A stretch of 35,036 nucleotides of DNA from Salinactinospora qingdaonensis (lineage in GTDB: Bacteria > Actinomycetota > Actinomycetes > Streptosporangiales > Streptosporangiaceae): positions 1-35,036 of the forward strand of contig NZ_BAABDD010000039.1 in the NCBI RefSeq assembly GCF_039539445.1, read 5' to 3'. The position numbers were made by a program, and so were the translations under genes. Within the stretch, counting starts at the first letter, position 1, and the number at the start of each line of letters is the position of its first letter. The notes under the pieces were generated by a model. The model ran no database searches, was not told where the DNA came from, and saw only the letters and a program-made list of their open reading frames with translations. Positions 24,436 through 34,926 of this stretch are shown here, piece after piece.

Positions 24436-24714
24436 TCAAAGGCTCGACAGCGTCAGGAAGAACGCCACGATGAGCATGCTGCCGCCCAGCGTCGTCAGTG
24501 TGGCGCGTCCCGCCTCAGTGAGGCGCGCCGGGGCCATGTGTAGGCGCGGCGGGGGTGGGGTTCGAGAGCGCGTCGCAGTGGCCCGTGAAGCGCCCCGTGA
24601 CGGGGACACCTGGGTGCTGGGGGCGTTGGTGAGGCGTCTCCCCACGCGGGGGACGCGGTTGAACGCTGCGATGGCTACCAGCACGGCACCGGTCAGGATC
24701 AGCGCGAGCGACAC
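24436..24714 (-). CDS. Small two-helix membrane protein of unknown function
   Basis: The product (92 aa) starts with a membrane helix (LALILTGAVLVAIAAF, 3-18), then a basic Thr/Pro/Arg-rich loop of about 50 residues, and ends in a second helix (LTTLGGSMLIVAFFLTLSSL). GTG at 24714 follows aaagga with eight-base spacing. The gene ends seven bases from the convergent exonuclease gene. I do not recognise a family. Confidence 0.6.
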   Translation of the reverse strand: MSLALILTGAVLVAIAAFNRVPRVGRRLTNAPSTQVSPSRGASRATATRSRTPPPPRLHMAPARLTEAGRATLTTLGGSMLIVAFFLTLSSL

Positions 24715-25395
24715 CTTCGGGGTCCTTTCGGACTAACGAGCACCTTCCCGCACCGTATTCTCCGCTATTTACCCCGGGCGCGCCGCGTTTCGACAACAAC
24801 GTCCTCTGGGGCCTGTGGGGCCGGGTATCACGATGGCCCGTTGCGGGCATTGGGGCCGGTATCGGCGTGTCGTGTTGTGGAGTGGCGATGTTCACCGATG
24901 GGGCCGGCGCGATGCCGCTGTGTTCTCGGTTCTCGGCCGCGCGTTGTGACGAGCCCATGGTCGAGTGCGGAGGGATCGGGGCCACAGTGCTGTTCACAAT
25001 CCGTTATGAATCCGTGTCGGGCCAGCCTCCGCCGGAGTCGAGGGCGCCCCGCCTTTCTGGCGCTGTCGTGGCTAGCAGGTATTCTTGCCTGGGAATTCGG
25101 TGCTTCACGACCATCGCCGCTATAGGGGAAGGTTCCGAATTCATACACCGAACGTCCCTCGTGCAATCCCGCTGGCGACATGACATTGCGGACGGTTATT
25201 GTTTGGCATCGTTTGACTTGCCGTGAGTCTGCCACGTGCCGGCGCCTCCCCCTGAGCGGGCTCCCCCGGTCTTCGGTGAAGGCGGGCTCTGGTGACGTAC
25301 GGCACCAACGGACCCTGAGGAGGCTCATGAGTGCCCCGGGAAGCGAGGCGAGGCGCCGCTGAGCGCTGAACGACTGGTCGACGTAGAGGCGATGT
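24715..25395. other. Divergent regulatory region ahead of the signalling operon
   Basis: These 681 bases carry no supported full-size gene. Part of the region (about 25000-25220) is less GC-rich than its surroundings, as expected for promoters. Frames on either strand are Cys/Ser/Arg-rich without domains. The last part has a mini-ORF with a strong ribosome-binding site (25327-25362). Confidence 0.4.
25327..25362 (+). CDS. Eleven-codon mini-ORF ahead of the PP2C gene
   Basis: A strong gaggagg (25317-25323) lies three bases before ATG and a short frame reading MSAPGSEARRR with a TGA stop. The PP2C start is 33 bases further with its own weaker gagg. The strong site with nothing large behind it suggests a leader peptide or a decayed gene start. 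This is inferred from layout only. Confidence 0.3.
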   Translation: MSAPGSEARRR

Positions 25396-26649
25396 GTGGA
25401 TACCAGCAAAACAGGGCACGATCCCGCGGCCGTCACCGAGACGCGCCCGCATGTCGGCGGTGACTCCGTCGAGACGGTGACCGAAACCCCCGCTTCAGCA
25501 GGCGAGCCCGTAGAGATCCTGCTCATCGAGGATGACGCCCAGGACGCTTTCCTCGTCGAGGAGTTACTCGACGAGGTCGCACTCGATGCCAACATCACCT
25601 GGGTTGCCACGCTGGCGGACGCCCGCAAGCACTTCTCTGGTTTCCGGGGTTGCGTGCTGCTCGATTTGAACCTGCCCGACGCCAGCGGTATAGAGCTGCT
25701 GCGCGAGGTACTCACCTCAGCGCGTTCGGCCGCCGTGGTCGTACTCACCGGACTTGACGACGAACACGAGGGTATCGAGGCGGTGGCCACCGGTGCCCAG
25801 GACTATCTGGTCAAGGGCCAGGTCGACGGTTCGCTGTTGGCGCGGAGCCTGCGTTATTCCATCCAGCGGCGCCGCTCCGACGAGCACGCCCGCCAGTTGC
25901 GCGAAGCCGAGATGTACGCTCGGGAGAACCTGCGGCTGGAGCGCGGCCTGCTGCCCCAGTTGCTGCTCGACCACTCCCCGCTGAACCCGCGGTCCTTCTA
26001 CCGGCCCGGCCGGAAACGGGCCCTGGTGGGTGGTGATTTCTTCGACGCGGTGGACAAGGACGGCGTTACCCACATCATCATCGGCGATGTGAGCGGTCAC
26101 GGACCCGACGAAGCCGCCTTGGGCGTGTGCCTGCGCATCGGCTGGCGCGCTCTGGTCATGGGCGGAGTCGCCGAGGAAGCGCTGCTGCCGGCGTTGGAAG
26201 ACATACTCGTCAGTGAACGTGCCCAAGAGGAGAAGTACGCCACCTTGTGCCAGGTCAGCATCGACAACGGCACCGAGACCGCGCGGGTCCGACTGTTCGG
26301 TCACCCGCCGCCGTTGGTCATCAAGGATGGCGTTTCCGAAGTGAGCGCCACCCCGCGCCCGCCGTTGGGCGTGTTTCCCGACGTCCACCCACCAGTGGAG
26401 GAGTTCTCGTTCCCTCGAGGCTCCACTCTCATGCTCTACACCGATGGGCTCGTCGACGCCTACGACGGCGAGACTCCGCGGCGGCTAGGCGTCGAGGGGC
26501 TCAGCCGTATCCTCAGTTCGGTGCTCGCGGAGGGCACCTCGATCAACGATCTCCCCGAACGTCTGGTTGACGAGGCTGAACGCTATAACGGCGGTCCGTT
26601 GCAGGACGACGTCGCCATGCTCCTTTTGACCCATGAGGATCTTCAGTGA
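25396..26649 (+). CDS. Response-regulator/PP2C serine phosphatase (RsbU/SpoIIE type)
   Basis: The product (417 aa) joins an N-terminal receiver domain (about 39-155; acidic pocket IEDD, phospho-acceptor Asp90 in VLLDLNLPDASG, Lys140) through a coiled segment (about 160-190) to a PP2C-SpoIIE phosphatase domain (GGDFFDAV, GDVSGHGPDEA, LMLYTDGLVDA, DDVAMLLL). Such enzymes dephosphorylate anti-sigma-factor antagonists and so release a stress sigma factor. The receiver suggests control by the kinase in the next gene. GTG at 25396 follows gagg by six bases. Stop and next start overlap (GTGA). Confidence 0.93.
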   Translation: MDTSKTGHDPAAVTETRPHVGGDSVETVTETPASAGEPVEILLIEDDAQDAFLVEELLDEVALDANITWVATLADARKHFSGFRGCVLLDLNLPDASGIELLREVLTSARSAAVVVLTGLDDEHEGIEAVATGAQDYLVKGQVDGSLLARSLRYSIQRRRSDEHARQLREAEMYARENLRLERGLLPQLLLDHSPLNPRSFYRPGRKRALVGGDFFDAVDKDGVTHIIIGDVSGHGPDEAALGVCLRIGWRALVMGGVAEEALLPALEDILVSERAQEEKYATLCQVSIDNGTETARVRLFGHPPPLVIKDGVSEVSATPRPPLGVFPDVHPPVEEFSFPRGSTLMLYTDGLVDAYDGETPRRLGVEGLSRILSSVLAEGTSINDLPERLVDEAERYNGGPLQDDVAMLLLTHEDLQ

Positions 26650-28385
26650 GCCACTCAACCGGCTCCCAACCGAGTGAGCAGCCTCATCGCGTCGGTTCGG
26701 CCGACCAGCCCGGGCGGATGGATCGGCTCGGCCGCTTCGGCCGTTCCACGCGCGTGCGGCTGTGGTCGCTGCGGCGCAGGGTGATGGTGCTGCTCGCCAC
26801 CGTGGGGGTGGTGCTGGTCGCCTCGGTCGCCACGATCACCGGGGCCGCCTTCGAAGCCCGCGACGCCATGATGCGCATCGTCGACCAGCTTGCGCCCGCT
26901 CAAAGCGCCGTACAGCAGACCAAGGCCGCTTACCTCAACCAGGACAATGGGGTGCGGGGTTTCGCCCTCACCGGTGATGTCGAGTTCCTCTCGCCCTACC
27001 AGCAGGGGCGCACCACGTTGCAGGACAGCCGGCCCACGCTGCGCGAGGTCGCCGGTGACAACGAGGAGATCGACTCCGACATCCGACAACTCCTCAACGC
27101 TGGCGAGGCCTGGCATCGGGACTTCGCCAACCCCACCCTCGCCAAGGTGGAAGACGGAGAGGAGGTCACTGCCGAGGACTACGAGCTGGGGCGGGAACGC
27201 TTCAACGACCTGCGGGCCGCGGCCAACGACGCCGAGCAGCGCATCGACCTGGAGATGGCTCAGGCCCGAGACGGTCTGGCCACAGCCACCCAGCAGCTCA
27301 TCGCGCTGCTGGTGCTCGTGGGAGCCGTCATGGTGGTGCTCAGCGTCTTCCTGTGGATCATGTTGCAGCACTGGGTGCTGCGCCCTCTCGACGAGTTGGG
27401 GCGCCACCTCCAGCAGGTCGCCGACGGCTACTACACCCACCGCATCGAGGTGGAGGGCGCCCCGGAGCTTCAGCAGGTCGCCCGCGATGTCGACACGATG
27501 CGCATGCGCATCGTCAGCGACCTCGACGAAGTCGGCTCGGCGCGGCGCACCCTCCAGGAGCAGTCGGAGCTGTTGGAGCGCCAGACCGAGGAGCTGCGCC
27601 GCTCCAACTTGGAGCTGGAGCAGTTCGCCTATGTCGCCTCCCACGACCTCCAGGAGCCGCTACGCAAGGTCGCCAGCTTCTGCCAGTTGCTCCAGCGTCG
27701 CTACCGCGGTCAGCTTGACGAACGCGCCGACTCCTACATCGACTTCGCCGTTGAGGGCGCCAAACGGATGCAGACCCTCATCAGCGACCTGCTGGCCTTC
27801 TCCCGCGTCGGGCGCACCAAGAACTTCGCTCCCGTGGACCTAGAAGAGGCCCTCCAAGACGCCCTGCGCAGCCTTGACGCCGCGCTGGAAGAGGTCGGAG
27901 CGGTCGTCAACGGCGATGAGCTTCCTGTGGTCAACGGTGACCGCACCCTGCTGACGCAGGTGTTTTTCAACCTGATCAACAACGCGATCAAGTTCCGTGG
28001 GGACGAGGCGCCCCGCGTCTACATCAGTGTCGAAGAGCGCGACGATGAGTGGGTCTTCTGCTGTGCCGATAATGGGATCGGTATCGAACCCCAGTACGCA
28101 GAGCGCGTCTTCGTGATCTTCCAGCGGCTCCACACGCGCGACAAGTACGGCGGCACCGGTATCGGCCTAGCCATGTGCAAGAAGATCGTGGAGTTTCACG
28201 GCGGACGAATCTGGCTCGATATCGAACCGGAAATTGTCGGCACACGGATCTGCTGGTCGCTGCCAGTCGAAGCCGACCCCGGCGACGGTACCGCCAGCGA
28301 CACCACAGAGGAGACCGGCGAAGGGCACGGGCAGGACCACGCCCAGCCTCCCGACTCCGAAAGAGACGAAGGTATGAGAAATTGA
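26646..28385 (+). CDS. CHASE3 sensor histidine kinase
   Basis: The product (579 aa) has a membrane helix at about 47-67, an extracytoplasmic CHASE3-type helical sensor (about 70-212, with DNGVRGFALTGDVEFLSPY), a second helix (about 216-240), HAMP (241-293), a coiled coil, and a phytochrome-like kinase core. The phosphorylated histidine is His333 in YVASHDLQEPLRKV. The N box NLINNAIKFR, DNGIGIEPQYAERVF and GTGIGLAMCKKI complete the ATPase. It overlaps the phosphatase gene by four bases. The ligand is unknown. The last 40 residues are acidic and disordered. Confidence 0.95.
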   Translation: MSHSTGSQPSEQPHRVGSADQPGRMDRLGRFGRSTRVRLWSLRRRVMVLLATVGVVLVASVATITGAAFEARDAMMRIVDQLAPAQSAVQQTKAAYLNQDNGVRGFALTGDVEFLSPYQQGRTTLQDSRPTLREVAGDNEEIDSDIRQLLNAGEAWHRDFANPTLAKVEDGEEVTAEDYELGRERFNDLRAAANDAEQRIDLEMAQARDGLATATQQLIALLVLVGAVMVVLSVFLWIMLQHWVLRPLDELGRHLQQVADGYYTHRIEVEGAPELQQVARDVDTMRMRIVSDLDEVGSARRTLQEQSELLERQTEELRRSNLELEQFAYVASHDLQEPLRKVASFCQLLQRRYRGQLDERADSYIDFAVEGAKRMQTLISDLLAFSRVGRTKNFAPVDLEEALQDALRSLDAALEEVGAVVNGDELPVVNGDRTLLTQVFFNLINNAIKFRGDEAPRVYISVEERDDEWVFCCADNGIGIEPQYAERVFVIFQRLHTRDKYGGTGIGLAMCKKIVEFHGGRIWLDIEPEIVGTRICWSLPVEADPGDGTASDTTEETGEGHGQDHAQPPDSERDEGMRN

Positions 28386-28393
28386 GCGAGGTC

Positions 28394-28828
28394 ATGATGG
28401 TGCAACCCATAGAGGTGCTGCTGGTCGAGGACGACCCCGGCGATGTTCTCATGACCAAGGAAGCCTTCGAGGAACACAAGGTGGGCAACCGCCTGCACGT
28501 GGTCTCCGACGGTGTCGAGGCGCTGCGGTTCCTGCGCCGGGAAGGCGAGTACACCAACGCCCCACGCCCGCACCTCATCTTGCTCGACCTCAACCTGCCC
28601 CGCAAGGACGGCCGGGAGGTCCTCGAAGAGGTTAAGAAGGACGATGCCCTCGCCCACATCCCCATCGTGGTGTTGACGACCTCTGAAGCTGAGGAGGACA
28701 TACTGCGCAGCTACCGGCTGCACGCCAACGCCTACGTCGCCAAGCCCGTCGACTTCGACCAGTTCATCAAGGTCGTTCGCCAAATCGACGACTTCTTCGT
28801 CACCGTCGTACGCCTGCCCCGAGGCTGA
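28394..28828 (+). CDS. Single-domain response regulator (Rcp1 type)
   Basis: The product (144 aa) is a lone receiver domain: VEDDPGD (11-17), phospho-acceptor Asp65 in LILLDLNLPRKDG, Thr in VLTTSE and Lys in AYVAKPVDF. The loop GEYTNAPRPH is typical of Rcp1-like regulators that partner phytochrome-like kinases. It has no DNA-binding domain and probably passes phosphate to another protein or acts as a sink. Start may be ATG 28394 or 28397; cgagg lies just upstream. It follows the kinase stop by eight bases. Confidence 0.93.
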   Translation: MMVQPIEVLLVEDDPGDVLMTKEAFEEHKVGNRLHVVSDGVEALRFLRREGEYTNAPRPHLILLDLNLPRKDGREVLEEVKKDDALAHIPIVVLTTSEAEEDILRSYRLHANAYVAKPVDFDQFIKVVRQIDDFFVTVVRLPRG

Positions 28829-28829
28829 C

Positions 28830-28859
28830 CAGTGGGGCCGCGGCGGCCGGCCCCCACTG
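28830..28859 (+). terminator. Terminator of the signalling operon
   Basis: cagtggggccg (28830-28840) pairs with cggcccccactg (28848-28859) with one bulged C. It starts one base after the regulator stop. No T tract follows. Confidence 0.65.
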
Positions 28860-29078
28860 CCACGGTTGCCTCCGACGGCCACACCGGCCGCGGCCAGCAG
28901 CCGGTTCGCTCTCTCTCAGCGCCTTCACGCATTCCAACGCCCGCGCCCCAAGCCTGCCTCGCCGTTTTCCCCACGTTGTCGAGGAGTGGCCATAACCGGG
29001 CAATTCCGGGCGCCACGCCGTTTCCCGCGTAATCAGGGGGCCATGATCGATCGCGCAAAGTGGGTTACGGTTGTGCGC

Positions 29079-29597
29079 ATGAGCGTGCCGGAACCTCGCG
29101 ATCCACTTGGCCCTTACCGTATCTGCCTCGTCTGCTTGGGCAACATCTGCCGTTCCCCTATGGCGGAACAGGTCCTGCGTACCGACCTGGAACGCGCCGG
29201 CCTAGGGGAGGCCGTCGTCCTCGACAGCGCCGGCACCGGGAATTGGCATATCGGCTCCGGTATGGACGAGCGTGCCGCCGCCACACTGCGCGTCCACGGC
29301 TATCCCACCGAACATGTGGCGCGCGTGTTCCAGCCCGCCTGGTTCGCCGAGCGTGACCTCGTCTTGGCTATGGACACCGACAACCTCGCCGACCTTAGCC
29401 GCCTCGCCCCCGACGAGGAGGCTGCGCGCACCCGACTGCGGCTGTTCCGCTCCTTCGCGCCCGGCACCGGCCTCCACCCCGAAGTCCCCGATCCTTACTA
29501 CGGCGGTGACGACGGCTTCACCACTGTTCTCACCATGATCGAAAGCGCGAGTAAGGGCCTGACCGGCGAACTGGCCATGCTGCTGGCTGCGGACTAA
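29079..29597 (+). CDS. Low-molecular-weight protein tyrosine phosphatase
   Basis: The product (172 aa) has the signature C-x5-R-S: VCLGNICRSPMAE with nucleophile Cys19 and Arg25. The acid loop DPYYGGDDGF carries the general-acid Asp. The DSAGTGNWHIG segment is typical of actinobacterial PtpA-like enzymes. ATG 29079 gives the usual N-terminal length; an in-frame ATG at 29043 follows aggggg too closely (two bases) but cannot be excluded. The fructosamine-kinase-like gene starts nine bases after its stop. Confidence 0.93.
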   Translation: MSVPEPRDPLGPYRICLVCLGNICRSPMAEQVLRTDLERAGLGEAVVLDSAGTGNWHIGSGMDERAAATLRVHGYPTEHVARVFQPAWFAERDLVLAMDTDNLADLSRLAPDEEAARTRLRLFRSFAPGTGLHPEVPDPYYGGDDGFTTVLTMIESASKGLTGELAMLLAAD

Positions 29598-29606
29598 GGG
29601 GCCGTC

Positions 29607-30482
29607 ATGGAATCCGTTGCCGAGCGCGTCGCGGAGTTGACCGGCCGCGAGGTCGACTCCACCACCTCGTTGGGCGCCAGCCATGAGTGGCACCTCCACC
29701 GCGCCGTCCTTGACGACGGCCGGGCGCTGTTCGTCAAGGCCGTGCCCAGCGGGCGCGGTTCAGCGCACCTGACTGGCGTGTTCCGCGCTGAAGCGCTGGG
29801 CCTGGACTGGCTCGGGCGCTCCTTCGGCTCGCCCGTTCCCGAGGTCGTGGGTTGGGACACCCGCACCCTCGTCACCTCATGGGTGGAGCAGCGCGAGCCC
29901 ACCCCCCACGCGGCGGCTAGCTTCGGCCACCAGTTGGCGGCGATGCACCTGGCCGGAGCCGAGACGTTCGGCGCCAGTTGGGACGGTTTCATCGGCCCGC
30001 TGCCGCTGGACAACACGCCCGCCCAAGAGTGGCCGCGCTTCTACGCCGAACAGCGGCTCGCCCCCTACCTGCGTAAGGCAGCCGATCGGGGAGCGCTCAC
30101 CCCCGGCGACGTCCGGCTGGTCGAGAAGGTCGTCGACGCTGTCGAAGAGTTGGCCGGGCCACCGGAGGCGCCGGCCCGCATCCATGGGGACCTGTGGAGC
30201 GGCAACGTGCTGTGGCAAGACGAGGGGGCCGTCGTCATCGACCCGGCCGCCCACGGCGGCCACCGCGAGGCCGACCTGGCCATGCTCGCCCTGTTCGGCC
30301 TGCCCTACCTCGACCGGGTGCGCGACGCCTACAACGAGGCGGCGCCGCTGGCCTCGGGATGGCGCGCCCGCATCCCGCTGCACCAGTTGCACCCGCTGCT
30401 GGTGCACGTGTGCCTGTTCGGCGCGGCCTACCGCACCACCACGCTGGACGCCGCCCGCGCCGCCCTGCACGGCGGAGGGTGA
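29607..30482 (+). CDS. Fructosamine kinase family protein
   Basis: The product (291 aa) belongs to the FN3K branch of the protein-kinase-like fold. ALFVKAVP holds the ATP lysine, RIHGDLWSGNVLW the catalytic Asp, and VVIDPAAHGGHREADLAML the metal-binding Asp. Family members phosphorylate ketoamines on glycated proteins so that they break down. It is nearly fused to the tyrosine phosphatase gene, and this pairing is also seen in other actinomycetes and bacteria, as I recall. It is full length and cytosolic. Confidence 0.92.
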   Translation: MESVAERVAELTGREVDSTTSLGASHEWHLHRAVLDDGRALFVKAVPSGRGSAHLTGVFRAEALGLDWLGRSFGSPVPEVVGWDTRTLVTSWVEQREPTPHAAASFGHQLAAMHLAGAETFGASWDGFIGPLPLDNTPAQEWPRFYAEQRLAPYLRKAADRGALTPGDVRLVEKVVDAVEELAGPPEAPARIHGDLWSGNVLWQDEGAVVIDPAAHGGHREADLAMLALFGLPYLDRVRDAYNEAAPLASGWRARIPLHQLHPLLVHVCLFGAAYRTTTLDAARAALHGGG

Positions 30483-31140
30483 CCCCGGCCCCCGGGGTGC
30501 CGGGGGAGCCGCTGTGGATGCCGGTCCCGCCGTCGCCGTCGGACCTGCTCGATGCCCGCCTACCTGGGCCTGTTCGGCGGCCAGTCGCTCACCCGGCCGG
30601 CGGTAGGCGGCAATTTCCTCGCAACCGCCGCACGGGGCGGCATCGTCTGCAACCGCGCGCAGCCACGTGAGTCGGGCCGTGGTCGAGCTGCAAGCTCGCG
30701 ACCGCGACCGGTTCGTCGTCATCGCCTACCGCTGTGGTCTGGCGAGTTGACGGCGCCCCTGAGCACTCCCGGACATCGCGCCCTCCCTCGGCACCCGGCC
30801 CTTCGTATCGGCCGCGGCGCCCCATGGCGCTCTGGTCACAGCGAGGATGGCCGCCTGGTGCCCCTCGTGACGATCATGCAGCCTCATGCCCCGCGGGCTG
30901 CCGAGATCGCGAAGCGATCGAGGCACGAGCGAACGGAGAACACTCCCCACGGCCCACGGCCCAGCCGTTCAAAAACAGAACCTAAGCCCACGGCGAACCG
31001 TCCCGTGCCCCGCCCGCAGGCCGGAACAACTCCCCGCGTCGCGGTGTTGCGGTACGGCACAGACCAGCACTGATACGACTCCGGCCCGGCGATCGCTCAC
31101 GGCGAAACCCCACAGGGGAAGAAAACCGGGCTCTTTTTTA
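30483..31140. other. Gene-poor region between the fructosamine kinase and lon
   Basis: A terminator-like stem (cccccgg 30489-30495 with ccggggg 30500-30506) opens the region. A frame ending at about 30750 has a plausible protein-like end (AVVELQARDRDRFVVIAYRC) but no usable start and a stop upstream, so it may be a remnant. Near 30906 gatcgc-gaa-gcgatc forms a small hairpin within a purine-rich string. The lon promoter should lie in the last 100 bases. Confidence 0.4.
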
Positions 31141-31159
31141 TTGAGTCTGAGTGACTCAA
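31141..31159 (+). promoter_or_regulatory. HAIR operator for the heat-shock repressor HspR
   Basis: TTGAGT-N7-ACTCAA is a perfect inverted repeat with the exact spacing of the HspR-associated inverted repeat (CTTGAGT-N7-ACTCAAG), lacking only the outermost C/G. It ends 13 bases before the lon ATG, just ahead of AGGAGG. In Streptomyces lon and clpB are HspR targets, so heat-shock derepression of lon is the expected control. Confidence 0.88.
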
Positions 31160-31172
31160 TAAGGAGGGTCTG

Positions 31173-33584
<2,412 letters not shown>

Positions 33585-33610
33585 CCGAGCCCCAGACGGC
33601 CCGAGCGAGC

Positions 33611-33656
33611 CCGGTGGGGCGCCGGAACCTCCCGACGCCCCACCGGCCGTCACGTC
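33611..33656 (+). terminator. Terminator of lon
   Basis: Perfect 11-bp arms (ccggtggggcg at 33611-33621 and cgccccaccgg at 33646-33656) enclose a 24-base loop, 27 bases after the lon stop. Confidence 0.75.
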
Positions 33657-33767
33657 CACGGGAAGCGTGTCCTGGCGTGCTTTCCGTGAATCGAGCCATT
33701 CGCTCCTGCCGGTCGCCCCGCTCTTTCTAGAATGTGGCGCCGTTGACGCAAGCCGAGGAGGGACGCT

Positions 33768-34118
33768 GTGCGGCTGGTCGTGCGGTCGGGAGGACTAGGA
33801 AAACGGAAAAGGGGCAAGCTGGTGCGTGACCGGATTCCCCACATCATTCGCAGTGAAGGTGGGAATCCGGTCACGCATACCGCTGGCCCGCAGGAGTACC
33901 GGCACAGATTGCGGGAGAAGCTGAGCGAGGAAGTGGCGGAGTTCCTCGCCGCGAAGGAGGACCGAGCCCCCGAGGAGCTGGCCGATATTTTAGAGGTGAT
34001 CCACGCCCTCGCCCACGATCTGGGGATCGACGAGGAAAAACTCGAAAAGATCCGCCGCTCCAAGGCCGAGGAGCGAGGAGGCTTCGCCGACCGCGTCATC
34101 TGGAGCGGAAACCGCTGA
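33768..34118 (+). CDS. MazG-like NTP pyrophosphohydrolase (COG4997 type)
   Basis: The product (116 aa) has the KLVRDRIPHII opening typical of the COG4997 branch of the all-alpha NTP-PPase superfamily. The metal-binding helices are KLSEEVAEFLAA and PEELADILEVIHALAHDLG (EExxE and ExxD patterns), and EERGGFADRVIW closes the domain. Relatives hydrolyse nucleoside triphosphates or phosphoribosyl-ATP. Here the substrate is unknown and a house-cleaning role is likely. The GTG at 33768 follows gaggagg. Codon usage is less G/C-biased than in lon, which may point to a different history. Confidence 0.88.
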   Translation: MRLVVRSGGLGKRKRGKLVRDRIPHIIRSEGGNPVTHTAGPQEYRHRLREKLSEEVAEFLAAKEDRAPEELADILEVIHALAHDLGIDEEKLEKIRRSKAEERGGFADRVIWSGNR

Positions 34119-34173
34119 ACCGGAAGCGCCGTGCCCGTCACGGCGGCAGGATGACGCGACGCCATCCGTTTCC

Positions 34174-34215
34174 GGAAGCCGGGGAGACCCATCACCGGGA
34201 ACATGGCCGGCTTCC
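34174..34215. terminator. Probable terminator
   Basis: ggaagccgg (34174-34182) pairs with ccggcttcc (34207-34215) over 9 bp with a 24-base loop. It lies between the MazG-like gene and the convergent DUF397 remnant and can serve both. Confidence 0.5.
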
Positions 34216-34276
34216 CAGATGAGGGAACGCACCGCAAGGGCTGTCAGGCCGGGGCAGCCCTGTAGTGGTGCGCCGT

Positions 34277-34403
34277 CTACAGTTCCTCAGCGCGGAGCGT
34301 GCCGAGGAGGGTCGTCCATTCGGTGCTGGGGATGCTGAGGTGCCCGAGGTGGGGGTGTTTGGAGTCGCGTATGGCGACCAGGTTCGTCGGTAGTGCTTCG
34401 CCG
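34277..34403 (-). pseudogene. 3' end of a DUF397 gene, cut by the IS element
   Basis: Read on the minus strand, the last 40 or so codons give VAIRDSKHPHLGHL followed by STEWTTLLGTLRAEEL and a TAG stop. This is the C-terminal half of DUF397, a small actinomycete protein usually paired with a helix-turn-helix gene. Upstream the frame runs into unrelated sequence (GGSAFPAPLRGKVGL) belonging to the transposon end, and the expected W-R-K-S-S and C-V-E-V motifs are missing. I infer that insertion split the gene. Confidence 0.65.
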
Positions 34404-34483
34404 TTTACGGCGGAGGTGAGGCCGACCTTTCCGCGTAGCGGGGCAGGGAAAGCTGAACCGCCGTTAGGCGGTCCGGCGCACCT

Positions 34484-34896
34484 TCACTGCGGACGCTCCC
34501 GCTGTTCGATGTACTGGCGCGGCACGGTCAACGGGGCCCCGCCCACCGAACCGGCGAAGGAGGAGCCCGACCAGAGTCGCGTGGCCCGCCGGTAGTGTCG
34601 GACAAGCTCGGGGAACTCCTGGCGCAACCGGCGCGAGGACACCCCTTTTGCGGCTGTTGACCGGTGTGGAGACCGCGACTTTGGGCGGGAAGGTCACCAG
34701 TAGATGCACATGGTCGTCCTCACCGTTGAACTCCACCGGTTCGACCTCGAAGTCTGCGCGCACCGATCGCATGATCTCCTCCATGCGGTGCAGGTGGAGC
34801 TCGGAGCACACCGCGTGCCGGTACGTCGTCACGAAAACCAAGTGCGCGTGCGGAACGAAAACGTAGTGCCGGCCGGTTGTGACCGTTCGTATGCAT
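34484..34896 (-). pseudogene. tnpA: IS200-type transposase TnpA, frameshifted
   Basis: The conserved core is intact in one frame: RHYVFVPHAHLVFVTTYRH, MEEIMRSVRADFE, and the HUH motif in DDHVHLLVTFPPKVAV. The reading frame is broken twice. The only ATG (34896) lies in a different frame from the core. Near 34641-34648 a CCCCTTTT run shifts the frame, so the family's C-terminal part, GVSSRRLRQEFPELVRHY through the catalytic-Tyr motif RQYIEQ, is read only in the +1 frame, ending at 34484. Unless programmed frameshifting occurs, the protein is inactive. Confidence 0.85.
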
Positions 34897-34926
34897 CTGT
34901 GAACCGATGGTAGTACGCTTGTTCGT

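Noticed and set aside
24867..25226. Cys/Ser-rich plus-strand frame upstream of the signalling operon
   Set aside because: No codon bias, no ribosome-binding site and no recognisable motif; lies in a region expected to be regulatory.
30552..31073. 174-codon plus-strand frame after the fructosamine kinase gene
   Set aside because: Arg/Pro-rich, no domain, no ribosome-binding site and no third-position bias; reads like a chance open frame in GC-rich DNA.
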